Positions 43,657 to 54,500 of a DNA stretch of 64,000 bases are shown in pieces. How positions within the stretch are numbered: the stretch's first letter is position 1; each line of letters opens with the position of its first letter. Source of the stretch: Hemileia vastatrix (taxonomy: Eukaryota > Basidiomycota > Pucciniomycetes > Pucciniales > Zaghouaniaceae); assembly GCA_030280995.1 (NCBI GenBank), contig JASXTE010000015.1, positions 18,552,001 to 18,616,000 of the forward strand, in the 5' to 3' direction. Under the pieces are notes generated by a model, which was not told where the DNA came from, ran no database searches, and saw only the letters and a list, made by a program, of their open reading frames with translations. Both the position numbers and the translations under genes were made by a program.

Positions 43657-44400
43657 ACGTCTCAAGAAGTTTATCAACAAGTTGGTTACCATGGATTTCT
43701 TTGAATGTTTGTTTCATGAAGATAAACCATGCATTAAGTAGGTATCTATACTGTTCATCAGCAAAGTGTTTCAGACTTGCTACACTTTACAATGTTGCAT
43801 ACATGTTTATCAAACAGCTTATTTTGCACAAAGCATAATACTATAAGAGAATACAAATTGATCACATTTTTAAATATAGGAGAAACTATGATATAACTTG
43901 AATCAAAATAATACCATTTAATTTATAATAATAAATTTTTTTAAGTGTTGCCTTTTTTTTTCTGCAATCACCTGCATTAATAAAATTCTGCCAAGTAACA
44001 GAAGGTTATTCACTAATAATCACTATAAGATATAAAAAAATCTATAATATTTATTTTTCACAGTATAGAATTACAGTCTGAAAAATAAATATTTTTTTAA
44101 CAAAATATATTATTTTAAAATTTTCAAATCTAAGAGGTCATCAAAGTAAACCTTCCAGAATACAAAAAACAGAATTTTTACATTAAGTTGCTTATTCCAA
44201 ACTCTGAAAAATTGGTATGGTTTCCGAGTAATCTTGGTAAATAAAATATACACATACTAATAAGGTGTTAATATAAATTTTTAAAATAAGTTTGTCAGCA
44301 CAATCAACAAGCTCAAATAAGGTCATTATTTGCATTAAAATATTATCAAAATAAGTTGGAAAATCAAAATGATTCTGCATTATATTTTTACCTGTTTATC
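43657..44400 (-). pseudogene. Exon fragments of an unrecognised gene next to element C
   Basis: On the minus strand, after a plausible acceptor (AACAG), 43751-43660 reads YRYLLNAWFIFMKQTFKEIH and on to KLLET, where element C begins. Upstream, 44380-44192 contains FDFPTYFDNILMQIMTLFEL, and ~44160 contains FWKVYFDDLLDL. Composition and hydrophobic spacing look like real exons of a helical protein separated by AT-rich introns. I do not recognise the family. If it once continued across the C insertion, it led toward the TNP2 N-terminus at 9740. Confidence 0.35.
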
Positions 44401-44631
44401 ATGCAATAATTTTCTATTACAGCTGAGTTATTTCCTTTTGAATTAATTATGAACATACATAGATATCCATATTTTATAGAGACAGATATTCATGAGAAAG
44501 CTCATCTGTCTCTCCACTCAACTCTTCATTATTAATTATTTTCAAAATAAAAAATTCATTATAGTAGTGTTTTTGTTGCCATATCCTTTCAAAATTTTAT
44601 ATTTTTTTTCATTTTGCTTTTCATAACGTAT
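44401..44631. other. AT-rich spacer
   Basis: No gene or repeat seen; lies between divergent gene remnants and probably contained their promoters. Confidence 0.4.
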
Positions 44632-45727
44632 ATGATGAGCTCTAGATGTTCTTATTTTCCTCAGGGAAAAATACCTACTAATACCCGTGTACTTAATAAA
44701 AGATTCAATGAGATACTCCCTCAATCAACTTCTCATTTTTTCAGTTCTATTTACAATTTCTGTTGTGTGCTTTTGAATATTTCACCTCAGTCTAATGAAT
44801 GGAAGCTGAACCCCACCGAAGAACAACTACATAGGTTTTCATTGTTAAATATAAGCTCTCTCAACATTGATATTAATTTGCCATATCCTGAACAAAATTA
44901 CCGTGTTTCTGAACAAATCCCTGCTATATTCCACAATGCTTTTATCCACTTTCTTCATCAATGTAACTTTCCTGGAAAAACGTTTGCTTGGAATCTTGAT
45001 TGGTTTCACGAGTGGAATCAAGTTTTGGCAAAAATTATCATTAAGCACTGGGATAAAGCTTTGGAAAATAATCATTTGGTTTCTTATTCAATGGACTCTA
45101 CTCATATTTCCTACCTAAATCAAATGGGTTTTCTTCACTGCTAGTTTATAGGTTATGCTGATAAATTACGACTTGGAAAAGATTCTGATAGTTTCCATGA
45201 AATAGTTAAAATAAGAAAGTAAGAACTAATATTTTTATATTTTTTTTTACACAAGCTTATATAAATTTGACAATCTTTTTCAGAATTCTTTTAACCGAAC
45301 TCACCTTCTAAAACAACTTCCAAGTGGTGAAACCTATGAGAATCTTTTCAAAAATGTCAAATGTTGCTCAGACACCGAAATTGATGATGAAGGTTCTTTA
45401 AAGCGGATTTTATTGCCATGGAGATCTGAAGAATTCTCAATACTTGCACAAAATCTTGACCAGAAACACATTCAAATCCGAGAATCTTCCTCTTATTCAG
45501 GAGAAATACTTAAGAACTTGGCATTATATGATAGATTAAATTTGGTATCCTCAATCGAGACTCACTTTAATTCTTTTCCAGTCCCCAGGGGTTTACCAAG
45601 TGACTGCTGTTCTTCATTATATCTCACTTCTCTTAATCCTCAACAATTAAGACTTCTTAATTGTCAAGCCCCAATAAAAATTTCCTACATACTTGAACAA
45701 ATTTCAAATTCTAATGTGAGTTATTGA
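44632..45727 (+). pseudogene. Rust-type hypothetical family gene, broken
   Basis: Possible start MMSSRCSYFPQG at 44632. Exon 1 reads through FAWNLDWFHEWNQVLAKIII, then TAG at 45142, then GYADKLRLGKDSDSFHE. A GTAAGA donor at 45219 and TTTTTCAG acceptor (~45282) define an intron, but joining them puts the next part out of frame. Exon 2 has KCCSDTEIDDEG, LLPWRSEEFSILAQNLDQ, then GLPSDCCSSLYLTSLNPQQL, ending at TGA 45725. The W-NQV, CCSDTE and W-R-S blocks recall a large hypothetical family in rust genomes (memory only). The same blocks occur in the accessory gene at 4257-5960. The function is unknown. Confidence 0.55.
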
Positions 45728-45834
45728 TGAATTCCCTAATCAACAATCTAGCAGACTCATATTCCTTGTTTCCAATGTTTGGGACACTTAAACTTAAAAA
45801 ATTAGAACATATAAATATTTTTAGCTATCACCAC

Positions 45835-46087
45835 ACAATATGGGGGGCGGACTTGCTAGTGAGTCCGCAACCTTGGACCCAAACTCACAACAGATTGAAC
45901 ACACATTGAGCTATTGATAAAGGAACCATACAATCAGGAATGAACACCACTCAGCAGAACAGTTTTAGGTGGGTGTTCAAGTAGAGTTCAGTTTGGGTTC
46001 AGTATGAGTTCAGTCTGAGTTCCATCTGAGTTCCATCTCAGTTCAGGTTGAGGACTTGCTAGCAAGTCCACCCCCTATATTGCGTAG
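45835..46087. mobile_element. MITE-like element with ~35-bp inverted termini
   Basis: Left end CACAATATGGGGGGCGGACT (45834-45853) and right end AGTCCACCCCCTATATTGCG (46066-46085) are inverted copies, extended inward by GCTAGTGAGTCCGC and GGACTTGCTAGC. Internal part has GAGTTCAGT/GAGTTCCATCT repeats and no coding capacity. It overlaps the 3' end of the SNF2 remnant and supplies its last codons and stop. A related right end occurs at 49260-49310. Confidence 0.6.
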
Positions 46088-48290
46088 TGTATGATGCAAC
46101 TTTATATAAAGAAAATTTCACATACATTGTTAGCTCAATCTTTTTTCTTTGTATCTTATAAATGCTGAATTCAATACTTCTTCTTACAAAATACTTGAGT
46201 ACATGAACTTCATTTTGTTGGCCCATTCTATACAGACAATTAACTGCTTGCTGTTCAACTGCTGGATTCCAATTAGGCTCCTGTTTCAATATTTTAAACA
46301 AATTCTCTTTTCAACCTTTTCTATTTCAATATAAGACTCTTTGGCTTACCATTATATATACATTTTTTGCACCCCTCAAGTCTATTCCAGCTCCTGAAGC
46401 CTTGATTGTACTAAGAAAAACTTGACATCTTTCATCATTTTTGAATTTGTCCAGATTTTCATCCCTTTTTTTCATGATCAACTTTCCTACAAGCTCTGTA
46501 TAGCTAATTCCATGGTCATCTAAAGCCTTTTTTATACTGTTACAATGGATAGAATATTGAAATGTTGTTTAAGCAAAAAATAAGTTATTGAGATAATTAA
46601 TAGAATTCCTTACATTTCCAAAAAGTCCGCATATTCTGAAAATATAACAGCTTTGGGACAAATTATCCCCCTTTCTCCCCTTAAGAAAATTTCTAAATGA
46701 CTGATTAGATGTATAACCTTTTCTGAATGTTTCCATGTGAAAGGAAATGTTGGAGGTTGATCTGGATTTTCGTAGACAGGGTGGTTACAAAATTGCCGTA
46801 AAATTGACAGTTCTCAGAGAAACTCTGCTGAGTCCCAAGGGAGGTTGGTGTTTCGAGAAGGCCCATAATACTCAGAAAAATGTTCTTGAAGCTTCATAAG
46901 TTTTGAGTGCCAAGGTTCTGATAATTCTACAGATATTCCTTGCTCAATTTTTCGAGGAATTGATAAGATTTCTTCTTTTGTCCTCTGCAGGCATATGACA
47001 TTCATGAGAGTATTTATCGATTTTATTGAGCTAGAGCTTCCTCTGTTCAAGCCATTCATAAGAAAATTAATCCACAACCAGTTTTCTTGCCATCTTTCGA
47101 TTCTGAGGAATGATATAAGGCTTTGAAGATCAGTTCTCCGGTTCTGAAGTGGTGTCCCTGTCAAGCATAGTCAATACTCAGCCTCCAAGGCCAATATATT
47201 CTGATTATTGTGCAACTGGGGATTCTTGATTAAAATTTTAAATTATGTTAAAAATTTCATCAGCTTTTATAATATTATGTTCAAAATTATTAATAATTCA
47301 AATGAATGCTTACTGAGCCTCATCTAAAACTATTCTGTACCAAATTAGTTTATGAGTTACTGGCGGAATAGGTTGAGGAGTTTTCTTTGAAGAAGATGGA
47401 CTTGCTGTCTCATAGGTAGTCAAAACAACTATTTGGTTCTGAAGCTCCTCAAAATTAATTTTTTTTGAATCCTTCCCATAAAGAACCTTGAAAGGTAGTG
47501 CATTATCTTCAAAGTGAATTCTTATTTCATTGACCCAGTTTGATAATGTTGCAAGTGGGCAAATGATGAGAGTTGCTGATGTCCTATCTTTCTCTTGTCC
47601 ACCACTCAAGAGTTGGAATTGTCTGTCTTCACTTTGAGTTGCAGTAATTAGGCCAAGAGTTGAGAGGGTCTTTCCCAAGCCCATATCATCAGCTAGAATT
47701 GAACCAATATCTGCAGAGGATAACTCTTCTTCAAGAAATGGTTCATAATAATTATTAAAACCTACTCTCATCCAGCTGTTGTCTTCATGCCTCCACAGGT
47801 TTTCTAACTTTTTGGATAAGTTATTTTCATTGTCTATCATAAAATTGATAGCTTGAATCTGATGCGTTTTAAGAGTTGTTTTCATACCACATATAGATAG
47901 ATTTGCCATCTGATTATCCCTTGTCCCAGAAATTTCAGAATTTTTGTGAATACAAGAATGAGGGATATTGAAGAAGACGGTTGGATTGTAGTGTGGAATT
48001 GGTGTCAAATCAATTTGAGCATTTAGGAATACTTCTTTAGCCTGACTAATAAAATCAGTCAAACAAAAATGGAGGCCACAAATTCTATACTTCTTGTTTA
48101 ATAGTAGAACCAAGTAAGAGCAAAAATAATAAGGTATTTGGGGACTTAAAGACCTTTCCTCAGTTAAAATTTGAGATCCAGATCCAATTTCTCCAAGTAG
48201 TTGTCCAATTTGGCTGCTCTGTTTGTTAGAAAGATCACCAATAGGTTTTTCTTCTCCTTATTTGAATAATCCAAAAACATGAACTTAAGA
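46059..48290 (-). pseudogene. SNF2-family helicase (RAD5/RAD16-like), broken
   Basis: ATP-dependent chromatin-remodelling or repair helicase of the RAD5/RAD16 type. N-terminal half (48255-47310) is open: LKTHQIQAINFM, motif I LADDMGLGKTLSTLG (~47690), motif Ia LIICPLATLSNWV, motif II DEAQ (~47310; DEAH is usual, and the last residue is at an intron donor, so it may be restored by splicing). Then TGTPLQN (motif III, ~47155), LRQFCNHPVY (~46790), VIFSEYADFLE (~46650), SGAGIDLRGAKNVYIM (motif V), an intron, and WNPAVEQQAVNCLYRMGQ (motif VI, ~46230). Lesions: TGA 47171 and 46814, both where relatives often have Arg, and a frameshift in a G-run near 46675. The C-terminus runs into the MITE. Confidence 0.82.
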
Positions 48291-49259
48291 TCTTCCTCGT
48301 TGCATAATAACTGGAGTGGATACTTCATCAAATACAGATCTTGCTTTTGGAAAAATAGGTTTAAAATTTAAAGAGAATTGTCCAATGCATCTTAAATTGA
48401 AAATTTTAATTAAATGAATTTTATGGTGATGGTGGTAGTTTAAAGAAAGAGAGGGTGAGAGCAAAGTTTTGAAAGAGAATAAAGTAGAGAATATATATAG
48501 TATTGGATGAATATTCAAAATTGAATTTTTCATGTATCTTAATAATTAATGTTGACTCACATTTTAATAATAACTAAATACAGATAAATAATTAAGAAAA
48601 TTGCATTATTTTAGAGCCTAAGTTTTGTGCCAATATATTAAAATTAGTTTCTTTGATAGTGTAAATTTTTTAAAAAATACATTACTATTTTTTCCCCTTA
48701 CAAAAAATATATATATATTTTCTCCTACATTATTTTTTTGAACATTGTCTTATACGTTTTTATTCCAAGGAACAATGAGAAATTTCTATTGATAAGGGCT
48801 CAATATCAACGTTTGTCTAGAAAATTTAAAATTATGTGCAAATATTTTTACAGAGTTATATTTTTATTAATAAAATTTTTAAAAAGGACTTAAATAGTAT
48901 TCTTTTTTATATATTTGCGGAAATAAAATTGATAATTAAAATAATATTCCAGACCTAGTATACTATGTGTCATTTAAGATATTTCTACTAATATCAAACC
49001 TGACCTCCCAACATTAAATGGATCTATATATAAAATGGAATATTATGGTATGTTAAGTGTTGTGGCTCAACCATTTCTCAAATTTTTTCCAACTGATGCT
49101 CAACTTAAATCCAAAGCTCTGCTCAAGAAGGGATAAATTAAGGCTCAATTTAGGGCCAACTTTTTTTCAAAAATTTTTCATATAATTTAAAAACAGTTTC
49201 CTAATTCTTTCAAAAAATTTCCCCAACGATTTCCCAACCTCTTCCAGAAAGTTTCAAAA
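48291..49259. other. AT-rich intergenic DNA
   Basis: Contains one minus-strand frame (48533-48285) ending in RSVFDEVSTPVIMQRGRS that might be a 5' exon of the SNF2 gene; otherwise no gene seen. Confidence 0.4.
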
Positions 49260-49310
49260 AGAGGGAACTGCTAGCATTTCACCCCCTGATTTCCCGTGGT
49301 GCATGATTAT
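49260..49310. repeat. Remnant terminus related to the 45.8-kb MITE
   Basis: GCTAGCATTTCACCCCCTGA (49272-49291) and GTGGTGCATGATT parallel GCTAGCAAGTCCACCCCCTA and GTAGTGTATGATG at the right end of the MITE. I found no clear left end, so it may be a truncated or diverged copy. Confidence 0.4.
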
Positions 49311-49849
49311 TTTTTAAAATATACCATATTAAGTCCCCAAAAAACCTTTTTAATGAGTATTAATTTCAAGTTTGTGGCTTTCTTTTTGTGTTGTGAAATA
49401 CCTTTTAAATAATTACAAATTTATAACTTTGATACCCCTTATTGGGTATATTACTGTTGAGGGGCCTTTTGGTCTAGAAGGTTCAAATGGAGGTCCAACG
49501 GGGCGTTTAAGTGAAAAGGACTTTTAAAGTCAAGGTACATATTATTTATTTCTTTTGTTTACTTTACTTAAGATTTCAAGAGGTAAGAGTTTATAATATT
49601 ATTATGATTTGTATGTTAGAATTACAGTGATGTAAATACTAAACTTATAAAAAATAGTAATAAGTATTTTATCTAATAGATATGTTATAAAAATGGTAAG
49701 TAAAAAGAATGAGTTAAAAAGCACAAGAAGAGAGGGCCTTTTATAGGCAAAAGGTGAGAGATAACACACAGAGTTAACAACTACCAATAAGGGAGTGTGA
49801 GAGAAAAACTTATTGAAAAGAAAGAATGTGAACATCAAAAAGGTATACT
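49311..49849. other. AT-rich intergenic DNA up to element D
   Basis: No gene or repeat recognised. The last five bases (aaaat, 49850-49854) are the left copy of D's target duplication. Confidence 0.45.
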
Positions 49850-49854
49850 AAAAT

Positions 49855-51355
49855 TGTCAGGCTGAGGTCATGTACAAGGACGTGAACTAGCTTGAATGAT
49901 CAGTTGTCTAGAAGATTTAAATGGTCCTATATGAATACTGTAGTATAAATCCAATAAGTAGTAAAATATAATCAAAATTAAAGGTCTCAGTAATATAATT
50001 CTCACTATTTTTATATATGGCTTACAATCTTTGTATTTGGTAGAAAAATAGATTTTATAATTCAGATACTATTCAAAAGTCTTATAAAAGTACTAATTGA
50101 TATGTATTGTAATTTAATTGGTTATATTGGTTAAATTGTAAATGATAAAGAATGAAGAAAACAAGACCCAAAAACTTCGTCTTATATACACACTGAGTTC
50201 CCCAATAAATCCCTTGATATACCATCCAATACACAGTTAATAACGCCTCAAGTCCACTAATAGACCTGTCCATAAAAATCCTTAGTGATCCATGACATAA
50301 TTAGACAAGTAACAACCGCAAAAATCCTGTAATAATAAGGGAAATCCATCAAAATTAAAGAAAAAGACAAAAAGAGAGTATATGTGTATAAAACAATAAT
50401 ATAAAAGACTAAAGAAGTCTTTTTAAGGTTAATAATAGCTTAAGAATAAGGGGGATTTACTGTAGAAATGGAGGGTCTAATCCTGACATTATACTACGTG
50501 AAATTCTCATCCAAAAATAACCAAAATTGACTGAGAAACCACCAAAAAATTAAAACAGAGCGTGAGATGTGGGGTAACTACATGCAGTCCTTGGCAGGCA
50601 CTTGCACAGGTAAATCCCTGACTAAAATTAGGCGAATTTAAGCGTGGTGATGAAATAAGATGCCAAGAATGAGGTTATTAATGAAATTAGTGCATATAAA
50701 CAAGGTCAATGCACTATTAATTAAGCTAGGACACTAAATAAGCGCCTGTCGCCTATTTTAGTGTGTTTCCCCACATTGGGCGTAGAATGTGGGGTAATTA
50801 TAGTGTGAAAAAGCTAACTTTGCTAAAAATGAAGCTATTCATACGGGAAAAAAGCAGGCAGTATGTGGCCAGTACACAGAAGCCATTTCTGGCATAAAAA
50901 ACACCAAATTTGAAAAGTGTTATTTTTTTGCATTTAAATAGCCAAATCAATATTCCTAAATGAGCTCAATTGATCTGTCAAAGCGCATTTTTGATATTCT
51001 CAATTTTATAGCGCATATAGTCAACTTTTAAGTGAAATAAAGCGCATTTCTTGTTTTTTGCGTAAAACAATGAATATAACAGCTTTAAGTGTACTTAAAA
51101 ATTATGTAGCCTTATACTTAAGGTTCTTAAGATTACCCTAACATATTCCAACTTAATATTAAGTACATAAGACCTATAAAAGGTGGATATATGCATGTAT
51201 ATAAGGTGTTATAATGGCATTTTTTTGTGTATTATCATAATTTTACTTATGTATACTGTTTGTGTACTCTCATTTATTGTTCCCATGTATAGTTCATGTG
51301 TTTAACATAACTTATAAGCACTTTTTACTCAGTCCTGGGGATATACAGGCTGACA
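49855..51355 (-). repeat. 3' LTR of element D
   Basis: 1501 bp; very similar to B's LTR with scattered substitutions and small indels (for example the loss of TTT after AATCAAAA). Ends directly before the PPT GGGTGGGCGAG read on minus. Confidence 0.93.
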
Positions 51356-51537
51356 CTCGCCCACCCAAAAAAAAACAATAAAAAAAAATGATAAGTTATA
51401 CATTTTATTTATTTATTTGTAATTCTCAGGTATTCAGAATAATTCTGTAGCATTGAAGATTAAACTTTAAAGAAATAAAACATAATAAAATATTATGAGT
51501 ACTGGTTTTCTAACCCCTCAGCTGGTTGAACAGAAAT

Positions 51538-54500
51538 TTATTTCTGTTTAAATATTTTAAGAAGGGTGGATAAATTTGAAATTTCTTTTTCAGGTATCCA
51601 TTTATCAAATTCATTTGATTTCCCTTTAAATCTCAGTAAATACTCAGTTCCTTTTTCTTTAGTAAGGATTCTTTTCTTGAGTATTTTTTCAATCTCTGCT
51701 TTTTCCACAATTTCTTCAGTTTCCTTTTTAGGCCTTCCCCTTCTTTTTGGGAATAAGACAGGATCATTTGCATGGTAAGGTTTCAATAATGAGATAGGAA
51801 AACTGGATGTTTCCTATCATATGGAGCATATAATATGACTTCCACTGCATTATTACCAACCATTTTACTTACTACAAAAGGTCCTACAAAGGGATCCTTT
51901 CACTTAACATTACCTTGTAAGTTAAAATGTAGTGTTGATATGAAGACTTCATCTCCCTTTTTAAATTCAAATTCTTTATGAGATTTGTCCCACCTTTTAT
52001 TTTCATATTCAAATGCTTTTTGGATGCATTCTTCTGCATGCTTTATACTTATTTGTTGCATATGAATAAAGGATTTAGTGCCAGGGTGTATATCCAACCT
52101 TGGTAATTTATTTAAATGATTTACTGGGGTATTTGGTACGTATCCCAGCCAGAGTTCAAATGGTTTCTTCTCTGTTACAGAATGAGTTGTGCTGTTATAA
52201 GCGAATTCAAGGCCAGGAATTAATGTTACCCAGTCATGTGTGAATTTCTCATTGTCTTTGTATTATAATTCAAAGGCACAATATCTTCTGATCATGTCTT
52301 CTAGAGTTTGTATCATTCTCTCATCCAGCCCATCAGTTTGTGGATGGTGTGCTGTAGACAATTTCAATTGACAACCTGATACTTCTATCAAAGATTTCCA
52401 GAACTCTGAAGTAAATTTAGGATCTCTGTCAGAGATTATGGCTTTGGGGAAACCAGCAGTATTCATCATCTGAGTCCCCCATAGTAATGCCAAGTCTTTT
52501 GCAGATACCTCTTTATGGGTAGGGATAAACTTACACATTTTTGTTAATCTATCCACAATTACCCAGCAAGAATTGAAACTTTCTTTTCCTGCTAATGGCA
52601 AGCCAGTTATAAAATCCATGTTTATAATTTCCCATGGAGCTTTTGGCTGCTCTATTTGTTGTAACAACCCAGCTCTCTTACGAGTTAATCTTTTAGATTT
52701 CTGACAAGAGTCACATGTTTCAATGTATTTTTGTATATCTTCATTCATGTTTATCCACCAGGATGTATTTTTAACTCTGGTTAATGTTTTGTTAAAGTCA
52801 AAATGACCAGCTAAGATGACATCATAACAAGTACTCAACATTAACTCTTTCATAGAAGGTGGTATTACTATATCATTACTTAACTTTTTTCTGTAATATA
52901 TATATCCATCTTCAATTGATAGTTTACCTTTTTCCAATGCATTTTTATACTTTGGAGGCAAGGTTTTAATTAATGCACTCATGGAGGCATTTGTTGAATC
53001 ATTAATAATGGTAGATAGTTTAGACAAATCTTTATCAGATGAGTAATATTCTAATATAGTTTGCATAAATTCTTCTTCTAAATCCACTATATAAATCCCA
53101 AATATATCTATAACCTCATTTTCAGGTACATAAGCTGGGTTGTCAGCATCATTTGGCAAAGGACTTCTAGATAATAAATCCACATTATAATGCAATGTTC
53201 CTGCTCTGTGAGTGATTGTCATTCTTCCTCTGTACTCTTGTACAGCTAGTTTCCATCTAAACATGTGCCTATTAGGTGTTTTCATGTTTAGCAATGATTT
53301 TACTGCACTGCAATCTGTTATAAGTTCAAACTTCTGGTCTTCCAGATAGTAATGAAGCTTATCCAAAGCCCACACCACGGCTAAACATTCTAACTGTGTG
53401 GCACCATACCTCAATTCAGTTTTTCTTAACATTCTGGATATATAACAGATAACTACTTCAGATAATTTTCCATTTATTATCTGTTTTTGATGTAAAGCAG
53501 CACCTAAACCTATGAAGCTTGCATCAGTGTACAAGATAAAAGGTAAGGTGAAATCAGGCAGTCCCAAAATTGGAGCTGTCATTAAACATTCCTTTAATTT
53601 ATTAAAGGCGTGTTGTCTTTCATTATTCCAAATGAAAGCTTCATTTTTCCTGATTAATGTTGTCAAAGGTGCTGCAATAGATTGGTAATTTTTTATATAT
53701 TGTCTATAATATCCACACATACCTAAAAAACTTTGAATTTCTTTTACATTCTTAGGTATACCAATGTTTTTTATTGCTGCCACCTTGTTCTGGTCAACAC
53801 AAATTTGTAATCCAGATACAACATGTCCAAGTACTTTCAAAGATTGGAATCCAAATTTACATTTCTTTAATGCAATTGTCATGTTCATTTCATCCATTCT
53901 TTGAAAGACTCTTTTCAGGTGACTTAAATGTTCATCATATGTTTTTGAAAACACTATGATGTCATCAATATAGACCAATAGCCATCCTTCAACCATTTCC
54001 TGATGAAAAACACTATCCATCAATTTTTGGAAGACTGAAGGCGCATTCTTTGGGCCAAATGGCATTCTCACATACTTATATATACCCATATGTGTGGTTA
54101 TTAATAAGTAATTTTGAGAAATTCTTTCCACAGGAATCTGGTGGTAACCTTTGTTTCCATCCAGACAGGAAATATATTTTGCTCCTTGTAAAGTAGCATG
54201 GATAGAAGCTATCCTTGGTAGAGGGTAAATATCATCTACTGTGTATGTATTCAGAGCTCTATAATCACCGCATAATCTTGCCTTATCTTTTTCATAAGAG
54301 ATCAATACTGGTGAAATGACACAATACTTAGGTGTTGTGTCCACTTTTTCAAAAATACCCATTTCCAACAACATTTTTATATTGTCTTCAATATCTTTCC
54401 TTTTTGCAGGAGATGCTGGGTAAGGTTTCTTTTTTAGGCTGCCAGGAATATTATCCAAATCACAGCTTAGAGAGAATTTCATCTCATGGTCTTTGACCAA

